A stretch of DNA of 12,435 nt from an uncultured Chloroflexota bacterium (GTDB lineage Bacteria; Chloroflexota; Dehalococcoidia; UBA3495): the NCBI GenBank assembly GCA_913052545.1, contig CAJXEF010000051.1, positions 1 through 12,435 of the forward strand. The letters run 5' to 3'. The notes below the pieces were generated by a model. It had not been told where the DNA came from. It did not search any database and was given only the letters and a program-made list of their open reading frames with translations. Below, piece by piece: positions 6,744-12,435 of this stretch (position 1 is its first letter; each line of letters begins with the position of its first letter). The translations under genes were made by a program, and so were the position numbers.

Positions 6744-7607
6744 ATGCTTCCGGCTAAGAAAAGATTTAGGGATGTTTTATCGTCAGAGAAATGCTCACTT
6801 GCGGCCAATATCTTCGATCCATTATCGGCTCGAATAGCAGATATTCTAGGCTACCAGGTGTGTGTGTTATCGGGATCTGTTGGTAAGGTTGCTAATTTGG
6901 GAGTGCCGGACATTGTCCTTTCTAACATGTCTGATGTGGTTGACCATTGTAGACGAATCACAAGAATGACTGATGTGAGTCTGATGGTAGATGCGGAAGA
7001 TGGTTTTGGAAATGCAGTAAATGTTGCACGGACTGTTCGAGATATGGAAGGTGCTGGAGTTTGTGGTGTAGAAATTGAAGACAACGTTGTGCCGAGAGAG
7101 TTTAATGTTACCAACCCGGGGTTAGTATCAACGGAAGAACAAGTTGGAAAATTGCGTGCAGCAGTTGCAGCTAAAAGAGATCCCGATACAGTGATAGTAG
7201 CCCGTACAAGCGCTTTATCCGAGTTGCCCTTAGATGAGGCCTTGATCCGGATTAAGGCTTATTCTGAGACCGGTGTTGAAGCCTTAATGTTAGTCGGTGC
7301 AAAGAGGGGTAAGGAAGATATTAGTGCTGTGCATCAGGTTACCCCACTGCCGATTTGCGTTTTAAGTCCTCCTCCGGACACACGAGACGATATTGACTTT
7401 CTGGATGCGCATGGTGTCAGGATATTGATGCTGGGCAATCCGACGTTTGCCGTGGCTGTCCAGGCAATTTACGATAGCCTATCTGCTTTAAATAATGGGA
7501 TTAAACAGGAGCAGTTGACGGATCGCATGGCATCATCGGAGCTTTTGAAGGCAGTAAATAAAACGGATGAATATTTGAATTGGCAGTCCGAATATTATAA
7601 TGTCTGA
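6744..7607 (+). CDS. Isocitrate lyase/PEP mutase superfamily protein, oxaloacetate decarboxylase-like
   Basis: The 287-residue protein has the size and motifs of the short members of this Mg2+-dependent (beta/alpha)8 superfamily, which make or break C-C or C-P bonds next to a carboxylate. MVDAEDGFGNAVNVARTV (81-98) holds the metal-binding acidic cluster D83/E85/D86, and GVEIEDN (108-114) adds E112 and D113. VIVARTSAL follows near 150-160. It lacks the KKCGH-type Cys loop of isocitrate and methylisocitrate lyases and the EDKx5NS motif of PEP mutase (it reads EDNVVPREFN). Overall it most resembles the oxaloacetate decarboxylase branch typified by Pseudomonas PA4872. A 2-oxoacid decarboxylase or 2,3-dimethylmalate lyase-type activity is possible. 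GGGAGGG lies 4 bases before the ATG. It is probably the second gene of a cyclase-lyase operon. Confidence 0.85.
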   Translation: MLPAKKRFRDVLSSEKCSLAANIFDPLSARIADILGYQVCVLSGSVGKVANLGVPDIVLSNMSDVVDHCRRITRMTDVSLMVDAEDGFGNAVNVARTVRDMEGAGVCGVEIEDNVVPREFNVTNPGLVSTEEQVGKLRAAVAAKRDPDTVIVARTSALSELPLDEALIRIKAYSETGVEALMLVGAKRGKEDISAVHQVTPLPICVLSPPPDTRDDIDFLDAHGVRILMLGNPTFAVAVQAIYDSLSALNNGIKQEQLTDRMASSELLKAVNKTDEYLNWQSEYYNV

Positions 7608-7622
7608 TACGGTGTCGGTTTT

Positions 7623-7651
7623 TAGATATAGAAACTCGCCACTGCTATACT
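7623..7651 (+). promoter_or_regulatory. Sigma70-type promoter with extended -10, for the NIPSNAP gene
   Basis: -35 TAGATA (7623-7628, 4 of 6) and extended -10 TGC-TATACT (7643-7651) are 17 bases apart. It begins 15 bases after the lyase stop codon, implying the NIPSNAP gene is not solely dependent on read-through. The leader is about 65 bases and ends with GAGGAG, 8 bases before the ATG. Confidence 0.5.
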
Positions 7652-7724
7652 ATTCTGGATTTATAGACAGGTGGGTCATTAGTTCCCGAGTCAGTTAGAT
7701 CTTAGTTATTGAGGAGTATCTTAC

Positions 7725-8378
7725 ATGCTATACGAACTCAGGGTTTACGAAACAATGCCCGGTAAACTGCCCGCTTTAAACGATCGATTTGCGAATCATA
7801 CAACAGGGTTTTTTAAAGATCACGGTATTGGTATACTTGGATTTTGGACTGATGAGATAGGTGATAGCAATAAGTTAACCTATATTTTAGATTTCGAGAG
7901 CATGTCAGATCGTGATGAAAAATGGTCTGCGTTCAATGCTGATCGCAGGTGGCAAGAGGTCAGGGCCGAGACTGAACAAGATGGGCCAATAGTGGCCAGA
8001 GTATTGAATTCTTTTTTGAATTTGACCCCGTATTCACCTGTTCCTTCTATATCCTCAAATGTACAAGAACTTAGAACCTACGAGGCGGTACCTGGGAAGC
8101 TACCTGCTTTGAATGATAGGTTTGCGAACCATACTAACTCGCTGTTCCAAAAGCACGGAATAGATGTCGTGGGTTATTGGACAGAAGTGGTGGGTACTAG
8201 TAACGAACTAATTTACATGGTGGGATATGACGGATTAGGGGATAGGGAACAGAAATGGGCTGAATTTCAAAATGATCCTGATTGGATTAGTGCTCGCACA
8301 GCATCAGAGATTGATGGTCCTTTAAACAGAAGGGCTCATAACCAAATTATTCGACGCACTACTTATTCCCCAAAATAG
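7725..8378 (+). CDS. Tandem NIPSNAP-domain protein (two ferredoxin-like alpha/beta repeats)
   Basis: The 217 residues are two copies of a roughly 105-residue NIPSNAP domain, residues 1-106 and about 113-217, offset by 111 residues. NIPSNAP domains belong to the dimeric alpha/beta barrel fold; the single-domain protein normally dimerises, so a fused pair could form the barrel from one chain. Each copy starts YELRVYE / QELRTYE, has an HGI...G[FY]WT strand, and a DR...KW segment, ending TPYSP / TTYSP. By hand alignment about 50 of 103 positions are identical, including an unbroken 15-residue block, PGKLPALNDRFANHT. No catalytic residues are known for the family in bacteria. It may bind or process a small molecule made by the neighbouring cyclase and lyase, but that rests on proximity only. 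ATG is supported by GAGGAG upstream. Confidence 0.9.
   Translation: MLYELRVYETMPGKLPALNDRFANHTTGFFKDHGIGILGFWTDEIGDSNKLTYILDFESMSDRDEKWSAFNADRRWQEVRAETEQDGPIVARVLNSFLNLTPYSPVPSISSNVQELRTYEAVPGKLPALNDRFANHTNSLFQKHGIDVVGYWTEVVGTSNELIYMVGYDGLGDREQKWAEFQNDPDWISARTASEIDGPLNRRAHNQIIRRTTYSPK
7753..8133 (+). repeat. Internal gene duplication: 111-codon direct repeat within the NIPSNAP gene
   Basis: The two halves of the gene repeat with an offset of 333 bases. The best block is residues 12-26 and 123-137 (bases 7758-7802 and 8091-8135), identical in protein but with 10 of 15 codons changed by synonymous substitution. The duplication is therefore old and the block is held by selection on the protein. 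Confidence 0.85.
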
Positions 8379-8413
8379 CAGAGGATTTCCGGATCAATTG
8401 TTTGGGTATCGGT

Positions 8414-8439
8414 CTCCCCCGTGATTAATCACGGGGGAG
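8414..8439. terminator. Perfect 26-bp palindrome between convergent genes, likely bidirectional terminator
   Basis: CTCCCCCGTGATT is followed directly by its exact reverse complement, giving a hairpin with a GC-rich base. It lies 35 bases past the NIPSNAP stop and 62 bases past the oligopeptidase B stop, in the only gap between these convergent genes. Neither side has a clear T-run, so it is not a textbook intrinsic terminator; it could instead protect 3' ends or bind a dimeric protein. Confidence 0.5.
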
Positions 8440-8501
8440 GAGACTACGTGGTTCGTTATTCAAATACCAAAAATAATCTTTCGGAGAGCACCGTATTCGA
8501 T

Positions 8502-10553
8502 TTACTCCTCTCCACGTCCAAATTGGTTGAGTATAAAAGTATATTCTTCCGCTACTTCTCTTAAACGCTCGAACCGTCCGGAAGCACCTGCATGGCCAGA
8601 ATCCATGTGAATTTTTAGCAACAAAAGATTATTATCGGTTTTATGGTGTCTTAGCGATGCAGCCCATTTGGTCGGCTCCCAATAAGTCACTCGTGGGTCG
8701 CTGATGCCGCCGGTAATAAACATTGAAGGGTAATCTTGTTCACTGATGTTGTCGTAAGGTGAATAAGATTTGATGTAATTGTAAAATTCGCGTTGGTTAG
8801 GGTTCCCCCATTCGTTATATTCCATAGTTGTTAGTGGCAAAGTATCGTCTAGCATAGTAGTTAAAACATCAACGAATGGTACGTGGGCCACTATGGAACG
8901 AAAGAGTTCAGGACGCATATTGGCAATAGCACCCATTAGCATTCCTCCGGCACTGCCACCTACTGCTACTATCTGACCTACTTGCGTATATTCTTCTTCG
9001 ATCAGATATTCTGCACACTTAATAAAATCTGTGAAAGTCTTTTTTTTGTTCAGTAATTTACCTTCCTGATACCAGTCCCATCCCAAGTCCATTCCACCTC
9101 GTGGATGAGCGACAGCGAATATGAATCCGCGGTCTACTAATGATAATCTGCTTGAACCGAAGTCTGATTCCATTATTATGCCGTATGACCCGTACCCATA
9201 TAGGTATAAGGGCGCAGAACCATCGAGAGGGGTATCTTTTCGGAATAGGAGTGATATCGGTATCAGAGCACCGTCCTCGGCTGGTGCCAAGACTCTCTTG
9301 CTAGTGTATAAATTTGAATCAAAACCGGCCAGAACCTCGGTTTGTTTTTTCAGTTCCCGGGTATTTTGAGCCATGTCATAATCAAAAATGGTTGATGGGG
9401 TAGTTAAAGATGCATAGCTGAAACGTAAAACAGAAGTATCCCATTCTCGCCCCTGTTGCGGACGAACATTATAATCCTCTTCGGCAAAATAGATACTTTG
9501 ATTTGTTCCGGTGTCCAGATGTATAACTTCTATTTTGGGTAAACCTTGATCCCTGACAGAAACTACTAAATAATCTTGAAAAAGTAATATCGCTTGTATG
9601 ATGCGTCCATGTTGTTGAGGATAAAAATCTGTCCAATTTTCCTTTAGAGGATTTCGAATCAGGGTTCTAGATATCTTGAAATCTTTCGCACCATCTCCGT
9701 TGTTCCGGATCATAAAATGTTCCCCATGATCCTCAACGTCGTATTCAAAATCCTCCTGTCTTGGTTGGATCATGGTAAGAGCATCCTGTGGTTGATTAGC
9801 ATCTAAGAAATGCCATTCGCTTATGTTATTGCCCCCTGAAATCACGTAGATAAATCTGTTGCTAGCGGATTTCGTTAATCCAACAAAAAATCTAGGATCT
9901 GATTCTTGGTATATTAAAACATCATTCGTGAAGTCGGTTCCGATTAGGTGTCGTAGAATCTTGACGGGTCGGTGATGTTCGTCCAATACATCATAAAAAA
10001 GTGTGCCACTGTCATTGGCCCATTCGAGAGAATAATAAGAATTGGGGATAGACTCATTTAGTATCAACCCGGTTTCCAGGTCTTTTATCTTGATTGTATA
10101 TTCTTCCGACCCGGTATGATCGACTGAAAAGGCCAGCAATTTGTGATCAGGACTGTTTTCGACGGAACCAATTTGGGTATAGTCTTGATTTTCTGCTAAT
10201 TGGTTAACATCCAGCAAAATCTCCTCTGGTCGATCTAGGGATAGGAATTTGCGACAAAAAATAGGATATTGAGTTCCCTCTTCGAACTTGGTGTAATACC
10301 AGTAATCACCATCTTTCGAAGGAACGGTGGAGTCATCTTCTTTAATGCGGGCCCTCATTTCTACGAAGAGCCGCTCTCGCTGGTCTGCCCAAGGTTTAAA
10401 AGTGTGTTCAGTGAAAGAGTTTTCGGCAGTCAGGTATGTCAGAGTATCAGGATCTTCGATATCCTGAAGCCAGTACCACGGGTCAACCCGAATATCGCCG
10501 TGTGCTGTCAACTGGCGGGGATTTTTAGGGGCAATCGGTGGGGAATCTTGCAT
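8502..10553 (-). CDS. ptrB: Oligopeptidase B (S9A prolyl oligopeptidase family serine peptidase)
   Basis: Oligopeptidase B is a cytosolic peptidase that cuts short peptides after Arg or Lys. The 683 residues match the E. coli enzyme in length (686). The N-terminal part (about 1-75) and a beta-propeller (about 76-400) gate the active site; the C-terminal alpha/beta-hydrolase domain carries the catalytic triad: S534 in GGSAGG, D619 in SDPRV and H654 in GHAGASGRF, each about two residues from the E. coli positions as I recall them. Family-specific stretches include HVPFVDVLTTMLDDTLPLT, EYNEWGNP and YWEPTKWAASLR. There is no signal peptide. ATG 10551-10553 has AGAGG 8 bases upstream. It is a single gene on the minus strand, divergent from the ThDP decarboxylase pair. 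It looks intact, and nothing links it functionally to its neighbours. Confidence 0.95.
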   Translation of the reverse strand: MQDSPPIAPKNPRQLTAHGDIRVDPWYWLQDIEDPDTLTYLTAENSFTEHTFKPWADQRERLFVEMRARIKEDDSTVPSKDGDYWYYTKFEEGTQYPIFCRKFLSLDRPEEILLDVNQLAENQDYTQIGSVENSPDHKLLAFSVDHTGSEEYTIKIKDLETGLILNESIPNSYYSLEWANDSGTLFYDVLDEHHRPVKILRHLIGTDFTNDVLIYQESDPRFFVGLTKSASNRFIYVISGGNNISEWHFLDANQPQDALTMIQPRQEDFEYDVEDHGEHFMIRNNGDGAKDFKISRTLIRNPLKENWTDFYPQQHGRIIQAILLFQDYLVVSVRDQGLPKIEVIHLDTGTNQSIYFAEEDYNVRPQQGREWDTSVLRFSYASLTTPSTIFDYDMAQNTRELKKQTEVLAGFDSNLYTSKRVLAPAEDGALIPISLLFRKDTPLDGSAPLYLYGYGSYGIIMESDFGSSRLSLVDRGFIFAVAHPRGGMDLGWDWYQEGKLLNKKKTFTDFIKCAEYLIEEEYTQVGQIVAVGGSAGGMLMGAIANMRPELFRSIVAHVPFVDVLTTMLDDTLPLTTMEYNEWGNPNQREFYNYIKSYSPYDNISEQDYPSMFITGGISDPRVTYWEPTKWAASLRHHKTDNNLLLLKIHMDSGHAGASGRFERLREVAEEYTFILNQFGRGEE

Positions 10554-10691
10554 GTTCAGAACCTCTAGGGATGAAATATAAGAATGGATTCGATAGCTTA
10601 GTTTTGGTTAGGTCTAGGTAACATAATTTTTGCCATACTTAATAAATCTCGCTAAGAATAGGCCATGTGTTTGACAAAAGACAATCACAGT

Positions 10692-10720
10692 TTGACCCAA
10701 GTCGTAGCTGACCATATAAT
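10692..10720 (+). promoter_or_regulatory. Strong sigma70-type promoter for the ThDP decarboxylase pair
   Basis: -35 TTGACC (10692-10697, 5 of 6) and a full-consensus -10 TATAAT (10715-10720) are separated by exactly 17 bases. It is the best promoter match in the window. The leader would be about 85 bases to ATG 10813 and includes three small hairpins. Confidence 0.75.
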
Positions 10721-10743
10721 GAGCCACCTAGAACACTAATAAT

Positions 10744-10798
10744 ATCAGATTGAAACTGATCTAAGAGATCCACCGTTGGCAAATAACCGCAAAAGCGG
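10744..10798 (+). other. Leader of the decarboxylase transcript with small stem-loops
   Basis: Three short perfect inverted repeats occur between the promoter and the gene: ATCAG/CTGAT (10744-10760), GATCT-AAG-AGATC (10758-10770), which overlaps the first by three bases so both cannot form fully, and CCGC-AAAA-GCGG (10787-10798), just before the translation start. Stems are only 4-5 bp. A regulatory role is possible but not demonstrated; no known riboswitch is recognisable. Confidence 0.3.
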
Positions 10799-10802
10799 AG
10801 AT

Positions 10803-10807
10803 GGGAG
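10803..10807 (+). promoter_or_regulatory. Shine-Dalgarno site deciding the alpha-subunit start
   Basis: GGGAG lies 5 bases before ATG 10813. An earlier in-frame ATG at 10801 has CGGAG touching it with no spacer, which is a poor arrangement, so the 10813 start is preferred. It would shorten the protein by four residues. Confidence 0.65.
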
Positions 10808-10812
10808 TGGTA

Positions 10813-11334
10813 ATGGTAGAACAACAAAGTGCGATATTAAGTCCTGAGGGATTAATAGAAGAATTTAAGAAAAACGGGGTAACCCATGTCGTCACTATCC
10901 CAGATAGTGAAACAAATTATCTTTATGAGCTTATGAAGGAACAATCTTGGCTAGAAGTAGTCCCTGCTTCTAGAGAAGGCGAAACTTTTGCTATAGCTTT
11001 AGGATTAATCATAGGTGGTAAGAAACCAGTATGCCTGATTCAAAACACAGGTATGTTGGAGTCAGGTGATTCCATAAGAGGAATGGCTTTAGATTCTGGG
11101 TTCCCTTTGGTTATGGTAATCGGTTACAGGGGCTGGAATAGACACGGCGTAATTTCGGATTCTATCGCCAGGTACACGGAACCTTTCTTAAATGCAATGA
11201 GGGTTAACTATTATTTGGTAGAAACTAATGAAGATTCTGACCGAATATCGGTGGCTTTTGAAGAAGCCGGCAAGACGAACCGTCCCGTGGCGATTTTAGT
11301 GGGTGATGAGTATCACGGCTTTAATAGAGTGTAG
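10813..11334 (+). CDS. ThDP-dependent decarboxylase, alpha (PYR-domain) subunit; sulfopyruvate/phosphonopyruvate decarboxylase-like
   Basis: The 173-residue protein is the size of sulfopyruvate decarboxylase alpha (ComD) and corresponds to the pyrimidine-binding half of phosphonopyruvate decarboxylase. GVTHVVTIPDSETNYLYE (22-39) begins the domain. REGE (54-57) carries the conserved Glu, likely E55, that activates the thiamine ring. CLIQNTGMLESGDSIRG and LVMVIGYRGW match the family core, and RPVAILVGDEY is the domain end. It needs the beta subunit encoded next, since the cofactor sits between PYR and PP domains. Expected role: nonoxidative decarboxylation of a short 2-oxoacid. Sulfopyruvate is one candidate, but no sulfonate or phosphonate genes lie in this window to support it. 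It follows the strong promoter at 10692-10720. Confidence 0.85.
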   Translation: MVEQQSAILSPEGLIEEFKKNGVTHVVTIPDSETNYLYELMKEQSWLEVVPASREGETFAIALGLIIGGKKPVCLIQNTGMLESGDSIRGMALDSGFPLVMVIGYRGWNRHGVISDSIARYTEPFLNAMRVNYYLVETNEDSDRISVAFEEAGKTNRPVAILVGDEYHGFNRV

Positions 11335-11410
11335 ATGAATGGTTTCAACTAGATAGCCTAGATGAACTTGTGTATAAAATCTGAGAATTCCAATTACTAG
11401 GAGAGCTTAA

Positions 11411-12001
11411 ATGATTCGTGTAGAGGATGTTTTTCGTACCTTTAAAGAAAAAAGGGGTGACTCGATCGTGATACCTACCGGTACTTCGGGTCGGCACTGG
11501 GGAGATTACACTGATAATGACAAGAGGGATATGAATCTCGGTGGTGCAATGGGACAGACTACTTCAGCTGCGCTGGGACTGGCATTGTCATTGCCGGATG
11601 AAAAAGTTGTATTGTTTGATTCTGAAGGGGCTTTGCTAATGAATCTAGGCATTGTTGCAACTATAGCGGGTAAGAAACCTCAGAACTTTTTCCACTTCCT
11701 ATTAGATAATGAATGTTACGCTACCACCGGTGGTCAGCCTGTTCCAAATGCTGAAGAGATAAACTATGCAGGTATGGCTAAAGAAGCAGGGTATTCTGCG
11801 GCCTACTCCTTCGAAGATCTCGAAGATTTTGCGACCAATATCGATCAAATAATGAATGAAACTGGCCCAGTATTTATAGCGATTAAAGTTGTGCCGTTGG
11901 TTGAGAATGAACCTATAGGCAGACGCGAACGTAGACCTCAAAAAAGTAGAGCCCAAAGTATTACGGACCTCCAGAGTGAGCTCGGAATCAAGGTAGCTTA
12001 G
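11411..12001 (+). CDS. ThDP-dependent decarboxylase, beta (PP-domain) subunit; sulfopyruvate/phosphonopyruvate decarboxylase-like
   Basis: The 196-residue protein matches the ComE-type beta subunit in length. PTGTSGRHWGDYTDNDKRDM (22-41) and LGGAMGQTTSAALGLAL (43-59) are typical of the diphosphate-binding domain. The cofactor/Mg2+ motif normally reads GDG-x(about 26)-NN; here it is S71-E72-G73, then ALLMNLGIVATIAG, ending D99-N100 in LLDNECYATTGGQ. Thus spacing and the rest of the motif are kept but Gly-Asp is replaced by Ser-Glu. Glu could still bind Mg2+. The C-terminal tail (about 170-196) is basic, with RRERRPQKSR. AGGAG lies 7 bases before the ATG. It sits 76 bases after the alpha gene, in the same direction, with no terminator between. 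Together they should form an alpha/beta decarboxylase. Substrate unknown. Confidence 0.85.
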   Translation: MIRVEDVFRTFKEKRGDSIVIPTGTSGRHWGDYTDNDKRDMNLGGAMGQTTSAALGLALSLPDEKVVLFDSEGALLMNLGIVATIAGKKPQNFFHFLLDNECYATTGGQPVPNAEEINYAGMAKEAGYSAAYSFEDLEDFATNIDQIMNETGPVFIAIKVVPLVENEPIGRRERRPQKSRAQSITDLQSELGIKVA

Positions 12002-12022
12002 TTCTCGAACGACGAATGTGGA

Positions 12023-12068
12023 CAGGTTTGTGTATCTTGAGAATATAATTCCGGGATATACAAACCTG
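12023..12068 (+). terminator. Long inverted repeat after the decarboxylase pair, possible terminator
   Basis: CAGGTTTGTGTATC (12023-12036) and GATATACAAACCTG (12055-12068) pair over 14 positions with one G-U, around an 18-base AT-rich loop. It begins 21 bases after the beta-subunit stop. No T-run follows, so it may be a Rho-independent terminator of unusual type, an mRNA-stabilising hairpin, or a protein-binding site. Confidence 0.4.
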
Positions 12069-12123
12069 ATAAATACTCCAACTGAGCATTCAAACAAATC
12101 GGCGTAATTTTCTTGAAGAATGC

Positions 12124-12161
12124 TTGACTTGCGTTGAGATAGTTAGTAGTTTGATAGTAAT
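12124..12161 (+). promoter_or_regulatory. Possible promoter for the FmdB-family gene
   Basis: Two -35-like hexamers lie here, TTGACT (12124-12129) and TTGAGA (12134-12139, each 5 of 6). The second is 16 bases from AGTAAT (12156-12161, 4 of 6 to TATAAT); the first is 17 bases from the weak TAGTTT. Either could serve; the match is modest. Confidence 0.3.
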
Positions 12162-12190
12162 CCTGTTATTACATTTAAAGAGGTTCTGAT

Positions 12191-12424
12191 ATGCCACTAT
12201 ATGAATATCATTGCCCATCCTGTAACCATAAATTTGAAAAACTTCAATCTATGAGTTCGACGGGAGCCGAATGCCCTTCATGCGAGCAGCCTGCTAAAAG
12301 GGCAATATCTGTTTTTGCGTCGATAAGTAGTGGGGGTCCGGCTTCGGACGCCGGATTTAGCCCCATGCCACCTCCCATGGGTGGTGGTGGTTGTTGTGGC
12401 GGCGGGTGTTGTGCAAGCCATTGA
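12191..12424 (+). CDS. FmdB family zinc ribbon protein
   Basis: The 77-residue protein opens with MPLYEYHCPSC, the standard FmdB-family start. C8-P-S-C11 and C28-P-S-C31 form a single zinc ribbon. The Ser/Gly/Pro-rich second half is low in complexity and ends in a Cys-rich tail, with C68-C69, then G-G-G, then C73-C74, ASH at the C-terminus. Similar Gly-Cys tails occur in many family members and may bind a second metal. The name comes from a gene near formamidase operons in Methylophilus; a regulatory role was proposed, but most homologues have no proven function. GAGG lies 7 bases before the ATG. The gene is complete within the window (stop TGA 12422-12424), and what lies downstream is not visible. 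Confidence 0.92.
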   Translation: MPLYEYHCPSCNHKFEKLQSMSSTGAECPSCEQPAKRAISVFASISSGGPASDAGFSPMPPPMGGGGCCGGGCCASH

Positions 12425-12435
12425 TAACTGGTGCA

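Noticed and set aside
6744..7607. PEP mutase, which with the ThDP pair would make a phosphonate biosynthesis pathway
   Set aside because: The EDKx5NS motif of PEP mutase is absent (EDNVVPREFN instead), the gene is about 3 kb away in another transcription unit, and no aminotransferase or other phosphonate gene is present.
10721..10812. Possible TPP riboswitch before the ThDP decarboxylase genes
   Set aside because: The stretch GAAACTGATCT recalls the GAACCTGATC core of THI elements, but the CTGAGA box and the remaining conserved arms are missing and the leader is too short for the full fold.
11702..12097. A 131-residue minus-strand open frame
   Set aside because: Most of it is antisense to the beta-subunit gene, its composition is not protein-like, and it crosses the inverted repeat at 12023-12068.
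1..12435. Mobile elements, CRISPR arrays, toxin-antitoxin or defence genes, tRNA or rRNA genes
   Set aside because: No transposase or integrase motifs, flanking repeats, regularly spaced repeats or tRNA-like cloverleaf sequences were found in any intergenic gap.

Overview
The window is bacterial chromosomal DNA, moderately AT-rich, with short intergenic gaps, good Shine-Dalgarno sites and recognisable sigma70-type promoters. The gene mix points to a free-living, probably marine heterotroph. It pairs ordinary housekeeping genes (histidyl-tRNA synthetase, oligopeptidase B, an FmdB-type zinc ribbon protein) with a dense set of catabolic families that multiply in SAR202-like Chloroflexota and similar oligotrophs: FAH-family hydrolase, CaiB/BaiF CoA-transferase, cyclase, isocitrate lyase/PEP mutase superfamily, NIPSNAP and sulfopyruvate/phosphonopyruvate decarboxylase-like proteins. 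That taxonomic placement is an inference from gene content; there is no rRNA here to confirm it.

Layout. 1-1000: the 3' part of an FAH-family gene (+), closed by an intrinsic terminator. 990-1226: a small uncharacterised gene (-). 1430-1987: a carboxymuconolactone decarboxylase-like gene (+), converging on hisS. 2024-4568: a minus-strand pair, CoA-transferase then hisS. 4569-4777: a divergent promoter region. 4778-5539: a Nudix protein of the Nudt6 type (+). 5771-7607: a plus-strand pair, cyclase family then ICL/PEP mutase superfamily lyase. 7725-8378: a double-domain NIPSNAP protein with its own promoter. 8414-8439: a perfect 26-bp palindrome between convergent genes. 8502-10553: oligopeptidase B (-). 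10692-12001: a promoter close to consensus driving two genes for the alpha and beta halves of a thiamine diphosphate decarboxylase. 12191-12424: an FmdB-family protein.

How the genes may work together (inference). Several enzymes act on small oxo- and hydroxy-acids or ring compounds: FAH hydrolase/isomerase, cyclase/hydrolase, 2-oxoacid C-C lyase, ThDP 2-oxoacid decarboxylase and CoA-transferase. They could form parts of one or more routes for breaking down dissolved organic compounds. They sit in several separate transcription units, so a single pathway is not shown. The most notable points are the altered GDG motif (Ser-Glu-Gly) in the ThDP-binding subunit, the tandem NIPSNAP with a 15-residue block preserved in both halves, and the Nudt6-like Nudix protein. 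I see no CRISPR array, transposase, integrase, phage gene, tRNA or rRNA, and no gene-free stretch longer than about 260 bases.
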